A DNA stretch of 64,000 bases from Microbacterium oxydans. Its GTDB lineage: Bacteria; Actinomycetota; Actinomycetes; Actinomycetales; Microbacteriaceae. The position numbers were made by a program, and so were the translations under genes. The notes beneath the pieces are model-generated. The model saw nothing but the letters and a program-made list of their open reading frames with translations. It was not told the origin of the DNA and did no database searches. Location: NCBI RefSeq assembly GCF_000956405.1, contig NZ_JYIV01000019.1:1-64000 (forward strand), written 5' to 3'. The number at the start of each line of letters is the position of its first letter. Within the stretch, counting starts at the first letter, position 1. This document shows positions 8,531 through 17,450 of the stretch, piece by piece.

Positions 8531-9159
8531 TGTTCACCGGAATTATCGAGGAGATGGGTGAGATCACCGCGATCACCCCCGCGGGCGACGGCTGGCGTCT
8601 CACCGTGCGCGCGCCCCGCGCTGCTGCGGACGCCGTGCACGGCGAGTCGATCGCCGTCTCCGGCGTGTGCCTGACCGTGGTCGGCTCGACCGCAGACACC
8701 TTCGACACCGACGTGATGAAGCAGACTCTCGATGTGGCTGCGATCGGGTCGGCGACGGTCGGCACCCGCGTGAACATCGAGAAGGCCATGCCGGTGGGCG
8801 CCCGACTCGGCGGCCACATCGTGCAGGGCCACGTCGACGGGGTCGGCGAAGTGCTCGAGGTGCGACCCGGCGCGCAGTGGAGCGTGCTCCGGATCAGCCT
8901 GCCCGCCGATCTCGCCCCTCTGGTCGTCGACAAGGGATCCATCTCGGTCGACGGCACCTCGCTGACGGTGAGCGCCGTGAGCGCCCCTGCAGTCCCCTCC
9001 CCGTGGTTCGAGGTCTCGCTGATCCCCGAGACGCTCGCCGCGACGACCCTCGGCGTCCGCGCCGTCGGAGACCGCGTGAACCTGGAGACCGACATCCTCG
9101 CCCGCCACGTGGAACGCCTCCTCGCGTTCCGGGCCGCACCGGAAGGAGGCTCGCGATGA
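8530..9159 (+). CDS. ribE: Riboflavin synthase alpha chain
   Basis: 209 residues. Dismutates two 6,7-dimethyl-8-ribityllumazine molecules to riboflavin and the pyrimidine precursor. Starts with the invariant MFTGIIEE N-terminus, which contributes to the active site. Two similar beta-barrel lumazine-binding repeats follow; GGHIVQGHVDG marks the second. The true start at 8530 is fixed by the conserved N-terminus and the overlap with the ribD stop; a longer open frame upstream is not part of it. Overlaps ribBA by ATGA. Confidence 0.97.
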   Translation: MFTGIIEEMGEITAITPAGDGWRLTVRAPRAAADAVHGESIAVSGVCLTVVGSTADTFDTDVMKQTLDVAAIGSATVGTRVNIEKAMPVGARLGGHIVQGHVDGVGEVLEVRPGAQWSVLRISLPADLAPLVVDKGSISVDGTSLTVSAVSAPAVPSPWFEVSLIPETLAATTLGVRAVGDRVNLETDILARHVERLLAFRAAPEGGSR

Positions 9160-10424
9160 GCCTTGCCACGATCGACGAAGCCCTGGACGCCCTGCGCGCC
9201 GGGCGTCCTGTCCTCGTCGCCGACGACGAGAACCGCGAGAACGAAGGCGATGTCATCCTCTCTGCGGAGCTCGCGACGCCGGAGTGGGTGGCCTGGACCG
9301 TGCGCTGGTCGTCCGGTTTCATCTGCGCCCCGATGCCCGCCGACCTCGCCGACCACCTCAACCTCCCGCCGATGGTCGCCGCCAGCGAAGACGCCCGCTC
9401 GACCGCCTACACCGTGAGCGTCGATGCAGCGGACGGCGTCACCACCGGCATCAGCGCGCACGATCGCGCCCACACCCTGAACGTGCTGTCGAACCCGGAG
9501 TCGACCTCGGCCAGCATCATCCGACCCGGTCACGTGCTGCCGCTTCGTGCGGTGGACGGCGGCGTGCGCGAGCGCAGCGGCCACACCGAGGCAGCCGTCG
9601 AGCTCATGAAGCTGGCGGGGCTCCGTCCCGTCGGAGCGATCGCCGAGGTCGTCGCGGAGGACGGCAGCATGATGCGCCTTCCCGGACTCATCGAGCTCGG
9701 CGCGAGAGACGGCGTGCCCGTGATCACGATCGAGCAGCTCATCGCGCACCTGAACGAGATCGACCCCGAAGGGGCGACCCCGAGCGCGCACCGTGGACGC
9801 CGCGTGAGCCTGCGCGCCGATGCCACAGTCCCGACCACGCACGGCACGTTCCGCTTCCTCGCGTACAAGGACCGCATCACCGGGACCGACCACATCGCGG
9901 TCGTCTCGGGTGAACCCGGCGACACCGCGCTCGTGCGCGTGCACTCGGAGTGCCTGACCGGAGAGGCGTTCGGGTCGCAGAAGTGCGAGTGCGGTCCGCA
10001 GCTCGACTCCGCCCTCGACGCGATCGAGAAAGAGGGCGGGATCGTCATCTACATGCGCGGCCACGAGGGGCGCGGGATCGGCCTGATCAACAAGCTGCGC
10101 GCCTACAGCCTGCAGGAGGAGGGTCTCGACACGGTCGACGCCAACCTCGCGCTGGGGCTGCCGGCCGATGCCCGCGACTACGCCGCGGCAGCCGGCATCC
10201 TCTCGGACCTCGGCGTGTCGAAGGTGCGCCTGCTGACGAACAACACCGACAAGGTCGCGCAGCTGCGCGACCTCGGCCTCGACGTGATCGAGCAGGTGCC
10301 GCTGATCGTCGGTGTCGGCCCGAACAACCACCAGTACCTGGAGACCAAGCGTGACCGGATGGGTCACATCATCGGCGAAGCAGACCTCGCAGAGGCCCTC
10401 GCCCACGGAAAGGACGACGAATGA
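9156..10424 (+). CDS. ribBA: Bifunctional DHBP synthase / GTP cyclohydrolase II RibBA
   Basis: 422 residues. The N-terminal half (about 1-205) is 3,4-dihydroxy-2-butanone-4-phosphate synthase, with the acidic metal motif DDENRENEGD and GISAHDRAHT. The C-terminal half is GTP cyclohydrolase II, with zinc cysteines in HSECLTGEAFGSQKCECG (about residues 265-278) and RGHEGRGIGL. Supplies both branches of riboflavin synthesis. Start ATG at 9156 overlaps the ribE stop and the stop overlaps ribH, both as ATGA, so the four rib genes are tightly coupled. Both domains keep their key residues. Confidence 0.97.
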   Translation: MSLATIDEALDALRAGRPVLVADDENRENEGDVILSAELATPEWVAWTVRWSSGFICAPMPADLADHLNLPPMVAASEDARSTAYTVSVDAADGVTTGISAHDRAHTLNVLSNPESTSASIIRPGHVLPLRAVDGGVRERSGHTEAAVELMKLAGLRPVGAIAEVVAEDGSMMRLPGLIELGARDGVPVITIEQLIAHLNEIDPEGATPSAHRGRRVSLRADATVPTTHGTFRFLAYKDRITGTDHIAVVSGEPGDTALVRVHSECLTGEAFGSQKCECGPQLDSALDAIEKEGGIVIYMRGHEGRGIGLINKLRAYSLQEEGLDTVDANLALGLPADARDYAAAAGILSDLGVSKVRLLTNNTDKVAQLRDLGLDVIEQVPLIVGVGPNNHQYLETKRDRMGHIIGEADLAEALAHGKDDE

Positions 10425-10894
10425 GCGGCGCAGGAGCACCCGAGACCGGCAACATCGACGGGCGGGGTCTGAACGTCGTCATCGTCGCCGGCACCTGGCA
10501 CGAGACGATCTCGAACGGCCTGATCGCCGGGGCCGAGCGCGTGCTCGACGCCGCGAACGCCACGCACCGCCTCGTGCGCGTGCCCGGCTCGTTCGAGCTC
10601 GCGCTCGCCGCGCAGGCTGCGTTCGCCGGTGGAGCCGACGCGGTCGTCGCGCTGGGCGTGATCATCCGTGGAGGAACCCCGCACTTCGAGTACGTGTCGG
10701 CGGCGACCACCGACGGTCTCACGCGAGTGGCGCTGGATGCCGGCAAGCCCGTCGGCTTCGGCGTGCTCACCCTCGACGACGAGCAGCAGGGATTGGACCG
10801 TGCCGGGCTGGAAGGGTCCAAGGAGGACAAGGGCGCCGAGGCTGCGGATGCGGCACTGCGCACCGCGCTCGTCACCAGGGAGCTCCGCGGCTGA
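10421..10894 (+). CDS. ribH: 6,7-dimethyl-8-ribityllumazine synthase
   Basis: 157 residues. Condenses the ribityl pyrimidine with dihydroxybutanone phosphate. Visible family features: GTWHETISNGL near the N-terminus, PGSFELALAAQ in the middle, and ALGVIIRGGTPHFEYVS carrying the catalytic histidine. Last gene of the riboswitch-controlled operon, overlapping ribBA by 4 bases and preceded by AAAGGA inside the ribBA end. Length is typical. Confidence 0.97.
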   Translation: MSGAGAPETGNIDGRGLNVVIVAGTWHETISNGLIAGAERVLDAANATHRLVRVPGSFELALAAQAAFAGGADAVVALGVIIRGGTPHFEYVSAATTDGLTRVALDAGKPVGFGVLTLDDEQQGLDRAGLEGSKEDKGAEAADAALRTALVTRELRG

Positions 10895-10935
10895 GGTCAG
10901 CCTGCCCTTGCTAGCGCAGAGGGGGCCCGCCCTCG

Positions 10936-10947
10936 TACGGTGAGGGC
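10936..10947 (+). promoter_or_regulatory. Leaderless-type -10 element before small membrane protein
   Basis: TACGGT (10936-10941), six bases, then ATG at 10948. A GAGGG lies inside the spacer and could instead act as a weak Shine-Dalgarno. Confidence 0.4.
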
Positions 10948-11301
10948 ATGGAGACCCTGCGCCATATCGTCGTGTTCATCCACCTGATCGGCTTCGCCGT
11001 GCTGTTCGGGGCCTGGGCCGCTCAGGCTTTCGGCGGCAAGCGCCAGATCACGAAGCTCATGGACTACGGTCTCGCGATCGCCGGTGTCGCCGGACTCGCT
11101 CTCGCCGCACCGTGGGGCATCGAGTACGACCTCAACTACGTCAAGATCGGCGTCAAGCTGGTCGTGCTCGTCATCATCGGGGCGCTCCTCGGCATCGGCT
11201 CGGCCCGGCAGAAGCGCGGAGACGCCGTGCCGCCGGCCGTGTTCTGGCTGATCGGCATCCTGGCGCTCCTGAACGCGGGACTCGCCGTCATCTGGCGCTG
11301 A
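10948..11301 (+). CDS. Small integral membrane protein, unknown function
   Basis: 117 residues with about four predicted transmembrane helices (roughly 5-27, 40-57, 64-84 and 95-115) and short polar loops such as GGKRQITK and GSARQKRGD. I do not recognise a characterised family; similar small four-helix proteins are common in actinobacteria next to the rib operon. No catalytic motif or signal peptide separate from the first helix. It stands alone, 53 bases after ribH and convergent with the FGGY kinase, whose end it overlaps by 14 bases. Confidence 0.75.
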   Translation: METLRHIVVFIHLIGFAVLFGAWAAQAFGGKRQITKLMDYGLAIAGVAGLALAAPWGIEYDLNYVKIGVKLVVLVIIGALLGIGSARQKRGDAVPPAVFWLIGILALLNAGLAVIWR

Positions 11302-12712
11302 CCGGCGCCTCCTCCCTCTCGAACAGCTTTCGCACGCGCGGCAGCACTCGCGCATAGGTCCGCTGCACCTCGGCGTAGGCTGCTCTCGCTTCGGGGTCCA
11401 CGTCCACTTCCACCCCCACCGCGACCATCGAGGCCACGGCAGCGTCCCATGAGGGGTGCATCCCGGTGCCGACGGCCGCGCAGATCGCCGCCCCCATCCC
11501 GGCGGCGTCATGCACCAGGGGCACCCGCACCGGGACTCCGTACACGGCGGCGAGGATGCGCAGCATGAGCGTCGATCCGCTTCCGCCGCCGGTGACGAGC
11601 AGACCCCTGCGGGGGCGACCGAGTACCCGTCTGGCACGGGAGTCCGCCGCCTCCGTCTCGATCGCGAGGGCCTCGAGGATCGCCCGGTGGATGTGGAAGC
11701 GCCCCTGCGTGCCGTCGAACCCGACGAGGGCGCCGCGTCGCCACGGTTCATCGGCGGGCGCGAGCCAGTCCAGAGCAGCGACCAGGCCGCCGGCGCCGAC
11801 GGGCACGTCCTGAGCGCCCCGGTTCAACTCCTCTTCGGAGACGGTGATGTCGGCGCTCGACAGCAGGTCACGGAACCAGCTCACCGTCCACATCCCACGG
11901 CGCACACCTCCGCTCTCGTAGAGGAACGCACCCGGCTCCGCGGCGAAGTTCGTCCAGACGTCCGGGTGCTCCGGCAGCGGCCGATCCCCCGGCGTCATGG
12001 TCGCCACGTAGGTCCCGAGGGACAGCAGGGCATCGCCCTCATCGCGGAGTCCGGCGCCCAGTGCCTCCACGGCTTTGTCGTTCGCGGTCGCGATCACCGG
12101 AATCCCGGCGGGCAGACCCGTGAGCTCGGCGGCCCGCCCGGTCAACAGGCCGAGGGGCTCGCCCGGCGCCACGAGCTCGAACAGCATCGAGGGATGCATG
12201 CCGGTGCGGGCATATTCGTCCGCATCGTCGCTCCACCCCCAGCGAGCCGTATCGATCGGCCAGACCCCCTGTACGTTCCCTGCGGCGTCGCGCCTCTCCC
12301 CCGTGAGCCGGTGCCCGAGGTATCCGGACGACGTGGTGACGTACACCGCGTCTTCGACCTCCCTCTCGTAGGCTCGCGACAGCCGCTCGTCCATCCAGCT
12401 CATGACGGGCTGCGCCAAGGTGCCGTCGGCGCGCAGCACCGCCCGGCAGAAGCGGATGGTGCACAGGCCCACACCGCGGATCTCCTCGGGGTCTCCGGGG
12501 AACTCCGCCATCGCCATGCGGACGGCGGCGACGATCGAGTCCCACAGATCGTCGTCAGGGTGCTCCCATCGACCGGGCGCCGGCGAGGAATACGGGCGCA
12601 GGGCTGCTCGCGCGCTGGCGTGCACGACGCCCGTCCCGTCGACGATGAGCACCTTCGTGCTCTGGGAGCCGTTGTCGATCGCGACGACGTAGCCCGGCGC
12701 CGTCGTGCTCAC
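11288..12712 (-). CDS. FGGY-family carbohydrate kinase
   Basis: 474 residues from a GTG at 12712 that overlaps the upstream oxidase stop (GTGA). Two-domain ASKHA-fold sugar/polyol kinase: N-terminal phosphate loop VVAIDNGSQSTKV, mid-protein SWMDER, the second phosphate loop ALLSLGTY, and the C-terminal signature LLVTGGGSGS with AGMGAAICAA. The family phosphorylates xylulose, ribulose, glycerol, erythritol-like polyols or AI-2; the substrate is not readable. Last gene of the minus-strand cluster behind the betaine-type transporter. Its presence implies that an intermediate carries a free hydroxyl on a sugar- or polyol-like chain. Confidence 0.9.
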   Translation of the reverse strand: MSTTAPGYVVAIDNGSQSTKVLIVDGTGVVHASARAALRPYSSPAPGRWEHPDDDLWDSIVAAVRMAMAEFPGDPEEIRGVGLCTIRFCRAVLRADGTLAQPVMSWMDERLSRAYEREVEDAVYVTTSSGYLGHRLTGERRDAAGNVQGVWPIDTARWGWSDDADEYARTGMHPSMLFELVAPGEPLGLLTGRAAELTGLPAGIPVIATANDKAVEALGAGLRDEGDALLSLGTYVATMTPGDRPLPEHPDVWTNFAAEPGAFLYESGGVRRGMWTVSWFRDLLSSADITVSEEELNRGAQDVPVGAGGLVAALDWLAPADEPWRRGALVGFDGTQGRFHIHRAILEALAIETEAADSRARRVLGRPRRGLLVTGGGSGSTLMLRILAAVYGVPVRVPLVHDAAGMGAAICAAVGTGMHPSWDAAVASMVAVGVEVDVDPEARAAYAEVQRTYARVLPRVRKLFEREEAPVSAR

Positions 12713-14187
12713 GCCGTCAGCTCGCCGTGCTCCAGCGGGTAGATGGTTCCCCGATTCATGATCCCCCTGGGGTCGAGCCCGTCCTTGAGCATCCGCAGCA
12801 GCCGGTACGCGCTGCCGTGCTCCTCGTGGGTCCACGGCGTGCGGTACTTGCCGATGCCGTGGTGGTGGACCATCGAGCCGCCCAGACGCAGCGCCTCCTC
12901 GACCACGATGGCGTTGAGGGGCTCGTGGTACTCGGTGATCTCCTGGCGCGGCTCGCACCGGATGTCGTAGTCGTACACGAAGTAGAGGTTGGTGCCGGTC
13001 TGGTAGCTGTGCGAGGAGTGCGCGCCGAGCAGCGTCAGGTCGCCCGCGCGCGGGAACTCGGTCCTGGCACGGCGCATCACGGACTCGAACAGCTCCTCCA
13101 CGCCCGACCAGTCGATCGACACCTCCGTGGTGTAGCCGAGGCGCGCGTTCTCGAGCATCTCGCGCTTCTCGGCGTCGATCTTGTCCTGACCCCAGTTGAG
13201 GTTGTCGAACCATTCCTCGATCAGCGCCGGGTCGACCTTCTCGTGCGGGATCCCGGCGAAGATCTCCTCGACCCCCGCGGCCGTGGCGTCGGCCACGCCC
13301 TTCGGTCCCTCGGCGACGACGACCACGACCGCTCTGCCCCCCGCGAAGTGCGAGAAGTGCTGCGCCGCATCCTCCTCGGAGTACGCGCGCGCGACGGAGG
13401 GCCGGTAGCCGGCGACGACGATCTCGCGGAGACCGGCCACACCGGCGGGGAGCGAATCGACCAGATACCCGAGGAAGCGATTGTTCTCGGGCTGGTACGT
13501 GAACACCTTGACGGTGACCTCGGTGATGACCGCGAGCGCGCCCTCGTTGCCGATCACGATGTGGCGGATGTCGGGGCCGGCCGCACGACGCGGAACGTTC
13601 TTGACCCGCACGACGTCGCCGTCCGGGAGCACCGCCTCGAGACCGACGACCATGTCCTCGATCCCGCCGTACAGGGTGGAGAACTGGCCGATGGACCTGG
13701 TCGCGACGAGTCCCCCCATCTGTGCGAGAGGCTTGGACTGCGGCGAGTGCCCTGTCGTCAGGCCCTGCGCCCGCAGCGTGTCCTCGAGCACCTGCAGCGG
13801 AACGCCGCACTGCGCAGTGACCATCATGTCGACCGGGTCGATCTCGAGGATCGCGTCCATGCGGGAGCCGTCGAGCACGAGGGAGTCCTCGACGATCGTC
13901 TCGAGGCCGCCCTCGGTCGCCGTGCGTCCGGTGCGCGGGACGACGTTGACGAGATTCTCTGCGGCGAACGCGAGGATCGCCGAGACGTCCGCCGTCGAGC
14001 GGGCATAGACGATCGCGGCCGGGATCGGACCGTCGAAGATGCCGTGCACCGAGGTGTACTTCTTGAAGCGGTCGACGCTCGCCTCGCGCAGCGCCTGCGC
14101 CTCGGTCTCGACCTGGTCGGCGCCGAGGAGCTCCTGCATGCGGGTGACGATCTCCTCGCGTGAGAGAGCGGATCGTGAAGTGACCAT
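12709..14187 (-). CDS. FAD-binding oxidase of the VAO / alkyl-DHAP-synthase-like family
   Basis: 492 residues. PCMH-type FAD-binding domain at about 45-230 (VVPRTGRTATEGG, MGGLVATRSIGQFSTLYGG, IGNEGALAVITEVT) and a C-terminal oxidase domain. A histidine cluster MVHHHGIGKYRTPW near residue 440 resembles the alkyldihydroxyacetonephosphate synthase group. Members oxidise alpha-hydroxy acids or polyols, or do the AGPS reaction; which applies is unknown. It sits between an SDR and an FGGY kinase in the same operon, so a role on a hydroxylated catabolic intermediate is inferred. Confidence 0.88.
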   Translation of the reverse strand: MVTSRSALSREEIVTRMQELLGADQVETEAQALREASVDRFKKYTSVHGIFDGPIPAAIVYARSTADVSAILAFAAENLVNVVPRTGRTATEGGLETIVEDSLVLDGSRMDAILEIDPVDMMVTAQCGVPLQVLEDTLRAQGLTTGHSPQSKPLAQMGGLVATRSIGQFSTLYGGIEDMVVGLEAVLPDGDVVRVKNVPRRAAGPDIRHIVIGNEGALAVITEVTVKVFTYQPENNRFLGYLVDSLPAGVAGLREIVVAGYRPSVARAYSEEDAAQHFSHFAGGRAVVVVVAEGPKGVADATAAGVEEIFAGIPHEKVDPALIEEWFDNLNWGQDKIDAEKREMLENARLGYTTEVSIDWSGVEELFESVMRRARTEFPRAGDLTLLGAHSSHSYQTGTNLYFVYDYDIRCEPRQEITEYHEPLNAIVVEEALRLGGSMVHHHGIGKYRTPWTHEEHGSAYRLLRMLKDGLDPRGIMNRGTIYPLEHGELTA

Positions 14188-14229
14188 GGGGAGGGTGTCC
14201 TGTTCGTTGGGTGTGGAGGCGCGCCGCTG

Positions 14230-15006
14230 TCAGCGCACCAGGTAGCCGCCGTCGACCGACAGCACGTGTCCGTTGACGAAGTCGGAGGCGGGACTGGAGA
14301 GGAAGACGGTCGCGCCCATGAGGTCGGCGACGTCCCCCCACCTCCCCGCCGGGGTGTGGTCGACGATGCGGCGGTTCGCCTCGTCGTCGGCCCTGGTATC
14401 GGAGGTGAGGGGAGTCGCGAAGTATCCCGGGGCGATCGCGTTGACCTGGATGCCGTGGCTGCCGAGCTCATCGGCGTACGCCCTGGTGAGACCGGCGATG
14501 CCGTGCTTGGTCGCCGCGTAGGCAGGAGATCCGAGTCCGCCGAGGAACGAGAACAGCGAGGCGATGTTGATGATCTTCCCCGAGCCCTGCGGGATCATCC
14601 GCTTGGCGGCTTCGTGCGACATCTCGAACGCGGCGGTGAGGTTGACCGCGACCATGGGGTCCCACTGCCCGCGGCCGAACTCGGTCACGTCCGCGATGCG
14701 GCTGATCCCGGCGGAGTTGACCAGGATGTCCAGTCCCCCGAACGCCTCGACGCATGCGTCGATCACCCTGGCAGGTGCCCCGTCGGCGGTGATGTCGATG
14801 CGTAGCTCCCGGTAGCCGACCCCGGCCTCGGTGAGGAGCGCAGCGGTCTCGCCACCGTCATCGAAGAGCGTGGGGACGAACACGTCGGCTCCCGCCTTGG
14901 CGAGGGCGAGCGTGAACGCCTGGCCGAGGCCGGTGTTCCCGCCCGTGACGATCGCTCGTCTGCCCTGGAGCGAGAAGTGATCGAGGGAGAAGTCGGTGAT
15001 GTGCAC
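14230..15006 (-). CDS. SDR-family oxidoreductase, KduD-like
   Basis: 258 residues, classical short-chain dehydrogenase/reductase. Cofactor motif TGGNTGLGQ at about 21-29, NSAGIS, then a catalytic Ser-Tyr-Lys set (IASLFSFLGG, YAATKHG), and the C-terminal GHVLSVDGGYLV. The N-terminal FSLQGRRAIVTGGNTGLG resembles 2-deoxy-D-gluconate 3-dehydrogenases, fitting a sugar-acid or polyol substrate. Starts 9 bases after the aldehyde dehydrogenase stop. Confidence 0.92.
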   Translation of the reverse strand: MHITDFSLDHFSLQGRRAIVTGGNTGLGQAFTLALAKAGADVFVPTLFDDGGETAALLTEAGVGYRELRIDITADGAPARVIDACVEAFGGLDILVNSAGISRIADVTEFGRGQWDPMVAVNLTAAFEMSHEAAKRMIPQGSGKIINIASLFSFLGGLGSPAYAATKHGIAGLTRAYADELGSHGIQVNAIAPGYFATPLTSDTRADDEANRRIVDHTPAGRWGDVADLMGATVFLSSPASDFVNGHVLSVDGGYLVR

Positions 15007-15015
15007 GATGATCCT

Positions 15016-16500
15016 TCAGGAAAGAGTGCCGGCGAACGGGTCGGCGATGCCGATGTAGGTCGTCTCGAGGTATTCGTCGATCCCCTCGAAGCCGCCCTCA
15101 CGACCGATGCCGGACTGCTTGACGCCCCCGAACGGGGCAGCCGGGTTCGACACGAGGCCGGTGTTGAGGCCGAACATCCCGGTCTCGAGCCGCTCGGCCA
15201 GACGGAGACCGCGATTGAGGTCCTGCGTGTACGCGAAGCACACGAGGCCGTACTCGGAGGCGTTGGCGAGCCGCACCGCCTCGTCCTCGTCACGGAAGGT
15301 CGTGATCGGCGCGACCGGGCCGAAGATCTCCTCCTGGAGGATGCGGGCATCCCGTGGCACGTCGACGAGCACGGTCGCAGGGTAGAAGTACCCGCGACCC
15401 TGCGGAACGCTTCCGCCGAGCGCGATGCGCGCGCCGTCCTCGACAGCGCCGGACACGAGCTCGACGACCTTGTCCCTGGTCGCCTGATCGACGAGCGGGC
15501 CGAGCGTCGATTCCGGGTCGGTGCCGCGCGCATTCACGGAGCCCGCCATGCGGTCGATGAGGCGGGAGGTGAAGACGTCGGCCACGCTCTCGTGGACGAG
15601 GAATCGGTTCGCCGCCACGCATGCCTCCCCGCCGTTGCGCAGTTTCGCGAGGAGGGCTCCTTCGACGGCCGCATCGATGTCGGCGTCCTCGAAGACGAGG
15701 AACGGTGCGTTGCCGCCGAGCTCCATCGACACGCGCAGCACCTGGTGGGCGGCGTCGGCGATCAGCCGTCGTCCCACCTCGGTCGATCCGGTGAAGGAGA
15801 GCTTGCGCAGGCGGGGATCGGCGATGAGGGGCCCGGTGACCGCACCCGCGCGACTGGTCGGGATGACGTTCACGACCCCGTCCGGCACGCCGGCCTCGCG
15901 CAGGACTTCGGCGAACAGCAGGGCCGTGAGGGGCGTGAGCGCTGCAGGCTTGAGCACCGAGGTGCACCCGGCGGCGAGCGCCGGAGCGATCTTGCGTGTC
16001 GCCATCGCGAGGGGGAAGTTCCAGGGCGTGATGAGAAGGCTGGGGCCCACGGGGCGTTTCGCGACGAGCAGTCGATTGCGGCCGTCCGGTGCGGTGGCGT
16101 AGCGCCCCGAGATGCGCGGCGCCTCCTCCGAGAACCAGCGCAGGAACTCGGCTCCGTAGGCGACCTCGGCACGCGACTCGGCGAGCGGCTTGCCCATCTC
16201 GAGGGTCATGACGAGTGCGAAGTCCTCCGCGCGTGCCGTGACGACGTCGAATGCCCGGCGGAGGATCTCACCCCGTTCACGCGGAGCGGTCGCCGCCCAG
16301 GCTGCCTGTGCTGCGGCAGCCGCATCCAGCGCCGCCATGCCGTCCTCCGGCGTCGCGTCGGCCACCTCGGCGAGCACGTCGCCGGTCGACGGGTCGTGCA
16401 CCGCGAAGGTATGCCCTGAAGCCGCATCCCGCCACTGCCCGCCGATCAGCAGGCCCTTCGGCACGGAGGCGATGACGTCGATCTCGCGAGCGGCGCTCAT
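15016..16500 (-). CDS. NAD(P)-dependent aldehyde dehydrogenase, succinate-semialdehyde-dehydrogenase type
   Basis: 494 residues from the ATG at 16500; an upstream extension of the frame is a shadow of the next gene. Catalytic Cys in NGGEACVAANR (about residue 293), general-base Glu in SMELGGNAPF (about 260), ITPWNFPLAM and the C-terminal FGGVKQSGIGREGG. GabD-like sequence suggests an omega-semialdehyde or amino-aldehyde substrate. Overlaps the upstream dehydrogenase by ATGA. In context it could oxidise an aldehyde arising from a quaternary-ammonium compound. Confidence 0.94.
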   Translation of the reverse strand: MSAAREIDVIASVPKGLLIGGQWRDAASGHTFAVHDPSTGDVLAEVADATPEDGMAALDAAAAAQAAWAATAPRERGEILRRAFDVVTARAEDFALVMTLEMGKPLAESRAEVAYGAEFLRWFSEEAPRISGRYATAPDGRNRLLVAKRPVGPSLLITPWNFPLAMATRKIAPALAAGCTSVLKPAALTPLTALLFAEVLREAGVPDGVVNVIPTSRAGAVTGPLIADPRLRKLSFTGSTEVGRRLIADAAHQVLRVSMELGGNAPFLVFEDADIDAAVEGALLAKLRNGGEACVAANRFLVHESVADVFTSRLIDRMAGSVNARGTDPESTLGPLVDQATRDKVVELVSGAVEDGARIALGGSVPQGRGYFYPATVLVDVPRDARILQEEIFGPVAPITTFRDEDEAVRLANASEYGLVCFAYTQDLNRGLRLAERLETGMFGLNTGLVSNPAAPFGGVKQSGIGREGGFEGIDEYLETTYIGIADPFAGTLS

Positions 16501-17450
16501 GCGGCCACCTCCCGACGCAGGTCGCGGCCGAGGACCTCTTCGTACAGGCGCACGGGTGACATCTCGCCGGCGCGGTCTCCGTAACGCGCCCGCGCCCGGC
16601 GGAAGATCTGCTCGACGAGCGAGGACACCTCCACCGGCATTCCCACCGATCGGGCGAGGTCGACGGACAGACCCAGGTCCTTGCACGCGAGGGCGATCGC
16701 GAACCCCTCGTCGTAGTCGCCGTGGTCGAGGATGGACAACACGTCGCGGGAGACGAAGGTGCTGTTCGCCGGGCTCGCGATGAGCGCGTCGCGAAGCACA
16801 CCGAGGTCGACGCCCGCCGCGACGCCGACCGAGAGCACCTCGGCGGTCGCGACCAGGTGCGAGAACCACAGCTGGTTGATCATGAGCTTCACTGCGTACC
16901 CGGCGCCGTGACCGCCCACATGGAGGATCCGCTCCGGGTCGCCCATCGCCTCGAACACGGGGCGCAGCCGCTCGACGTCTGCGGCCTCCCCTCCCACGAA
17001 GATCTGCAGCATTCCGTTCGCCGCTCCCACCGACATCCCGCTCACGGGCGCATCGACCAGGTGCAGACCGCGGCCGGCGGTCGAGGCCCTGACGCCGTCC
17101 AGCACGTCGGGCACGGAGGTGGACATGTCGATCCAGGTGCCGCCGTCGGGAAGTCCGGCGACGAGACCTTCCGGGCCGGTCGCCACGGCTTCGACGTGTT
17201 TCGGCGTCGGCAGCATCGTGATCACGAGGTCGCTGGATGCGGCGACCTCGCGGGGCGTGTCCGCCCACGTCGCGCCGCCGGCGATCAGCGCCTCCGCCGA
17301 CTCGCGTCGGAGATCGGTGACCACCAGGGGGAAGCCGGCAGCCTGCAGGTTGAGCGTCATGCCGGATCCCATGTTGCCGAGGCCGATGAAGCCGACGGTG
17401 GGCCGGGTCTCGACGCGTTCGGGGTCGAGGGCGGGGGTGGGAGAACTCAT
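16497..17450 (-). CDS. NAD(P)-dependent beta-hydroxyacid dehydrogenase (HIBADH/6PGDH-like)
   Basis: 317 residues. N-terminal Rossmann motif VGFIGLGNMGSGM at about residues 19-31, substrate-binding DAPVSGMSVGAANG, catalytic lysine in GAGYAVKLMINQLW (about residue 187), and the all-helical C-terminal domain. The family oxidises 3-hydroxyisobutyrate, tartronate semialdehyde, glyoxylate-type or sulfolactaldehyde-type substrates. Overlaps both neighbours by ATGA, so it is translated with the Fae homologue and the aldehyde dehydrogenase. Substrate unknown. Confidence 0.93.
   Translation of the reverse strand: MSSPTPALDPERVETRPTVGFIGLGNMGSGMTLNLQAAGFPLVVTDLRRESAEALIAGGATWADTPREVAASSDLVITMLPTPKHVEAVATGPEGLVAGLPDGGTWIDMSTSVPDVLDGVRASTAGRGLHLVDAPVSGMSVGAANGMLQIFVGGEAADVERLRPVFEAMGDPERILHVGGHGAGYAVKLMINQLWFSHLVATAEVLSVGVAAGVDLGVLRDALIASPANSTFVSRDVLSILDHGDYDEGFAIALACKDLGLSVDLARSVGMPVEVSSLVEQIFRRARARYGDRAGEMSPVRLYEEVLGRDLRREVAA

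Noticed and set aside
8301..10439. A 712-codon minus-strand frame opposite the riboflavin operon
   Set aside because: Antisense shadow of ribD, ribE and ribBA; no motif, and the rib genes have intact active sites and a riboswitch.
12713..14341. FGGY kinase fused to an upstream 500-residue extension
   Set aside because: The frame is merely open through the oxidase gene in a different register; the kinase fold starts at the GTG at 12712, overlapping the oxidase stop.
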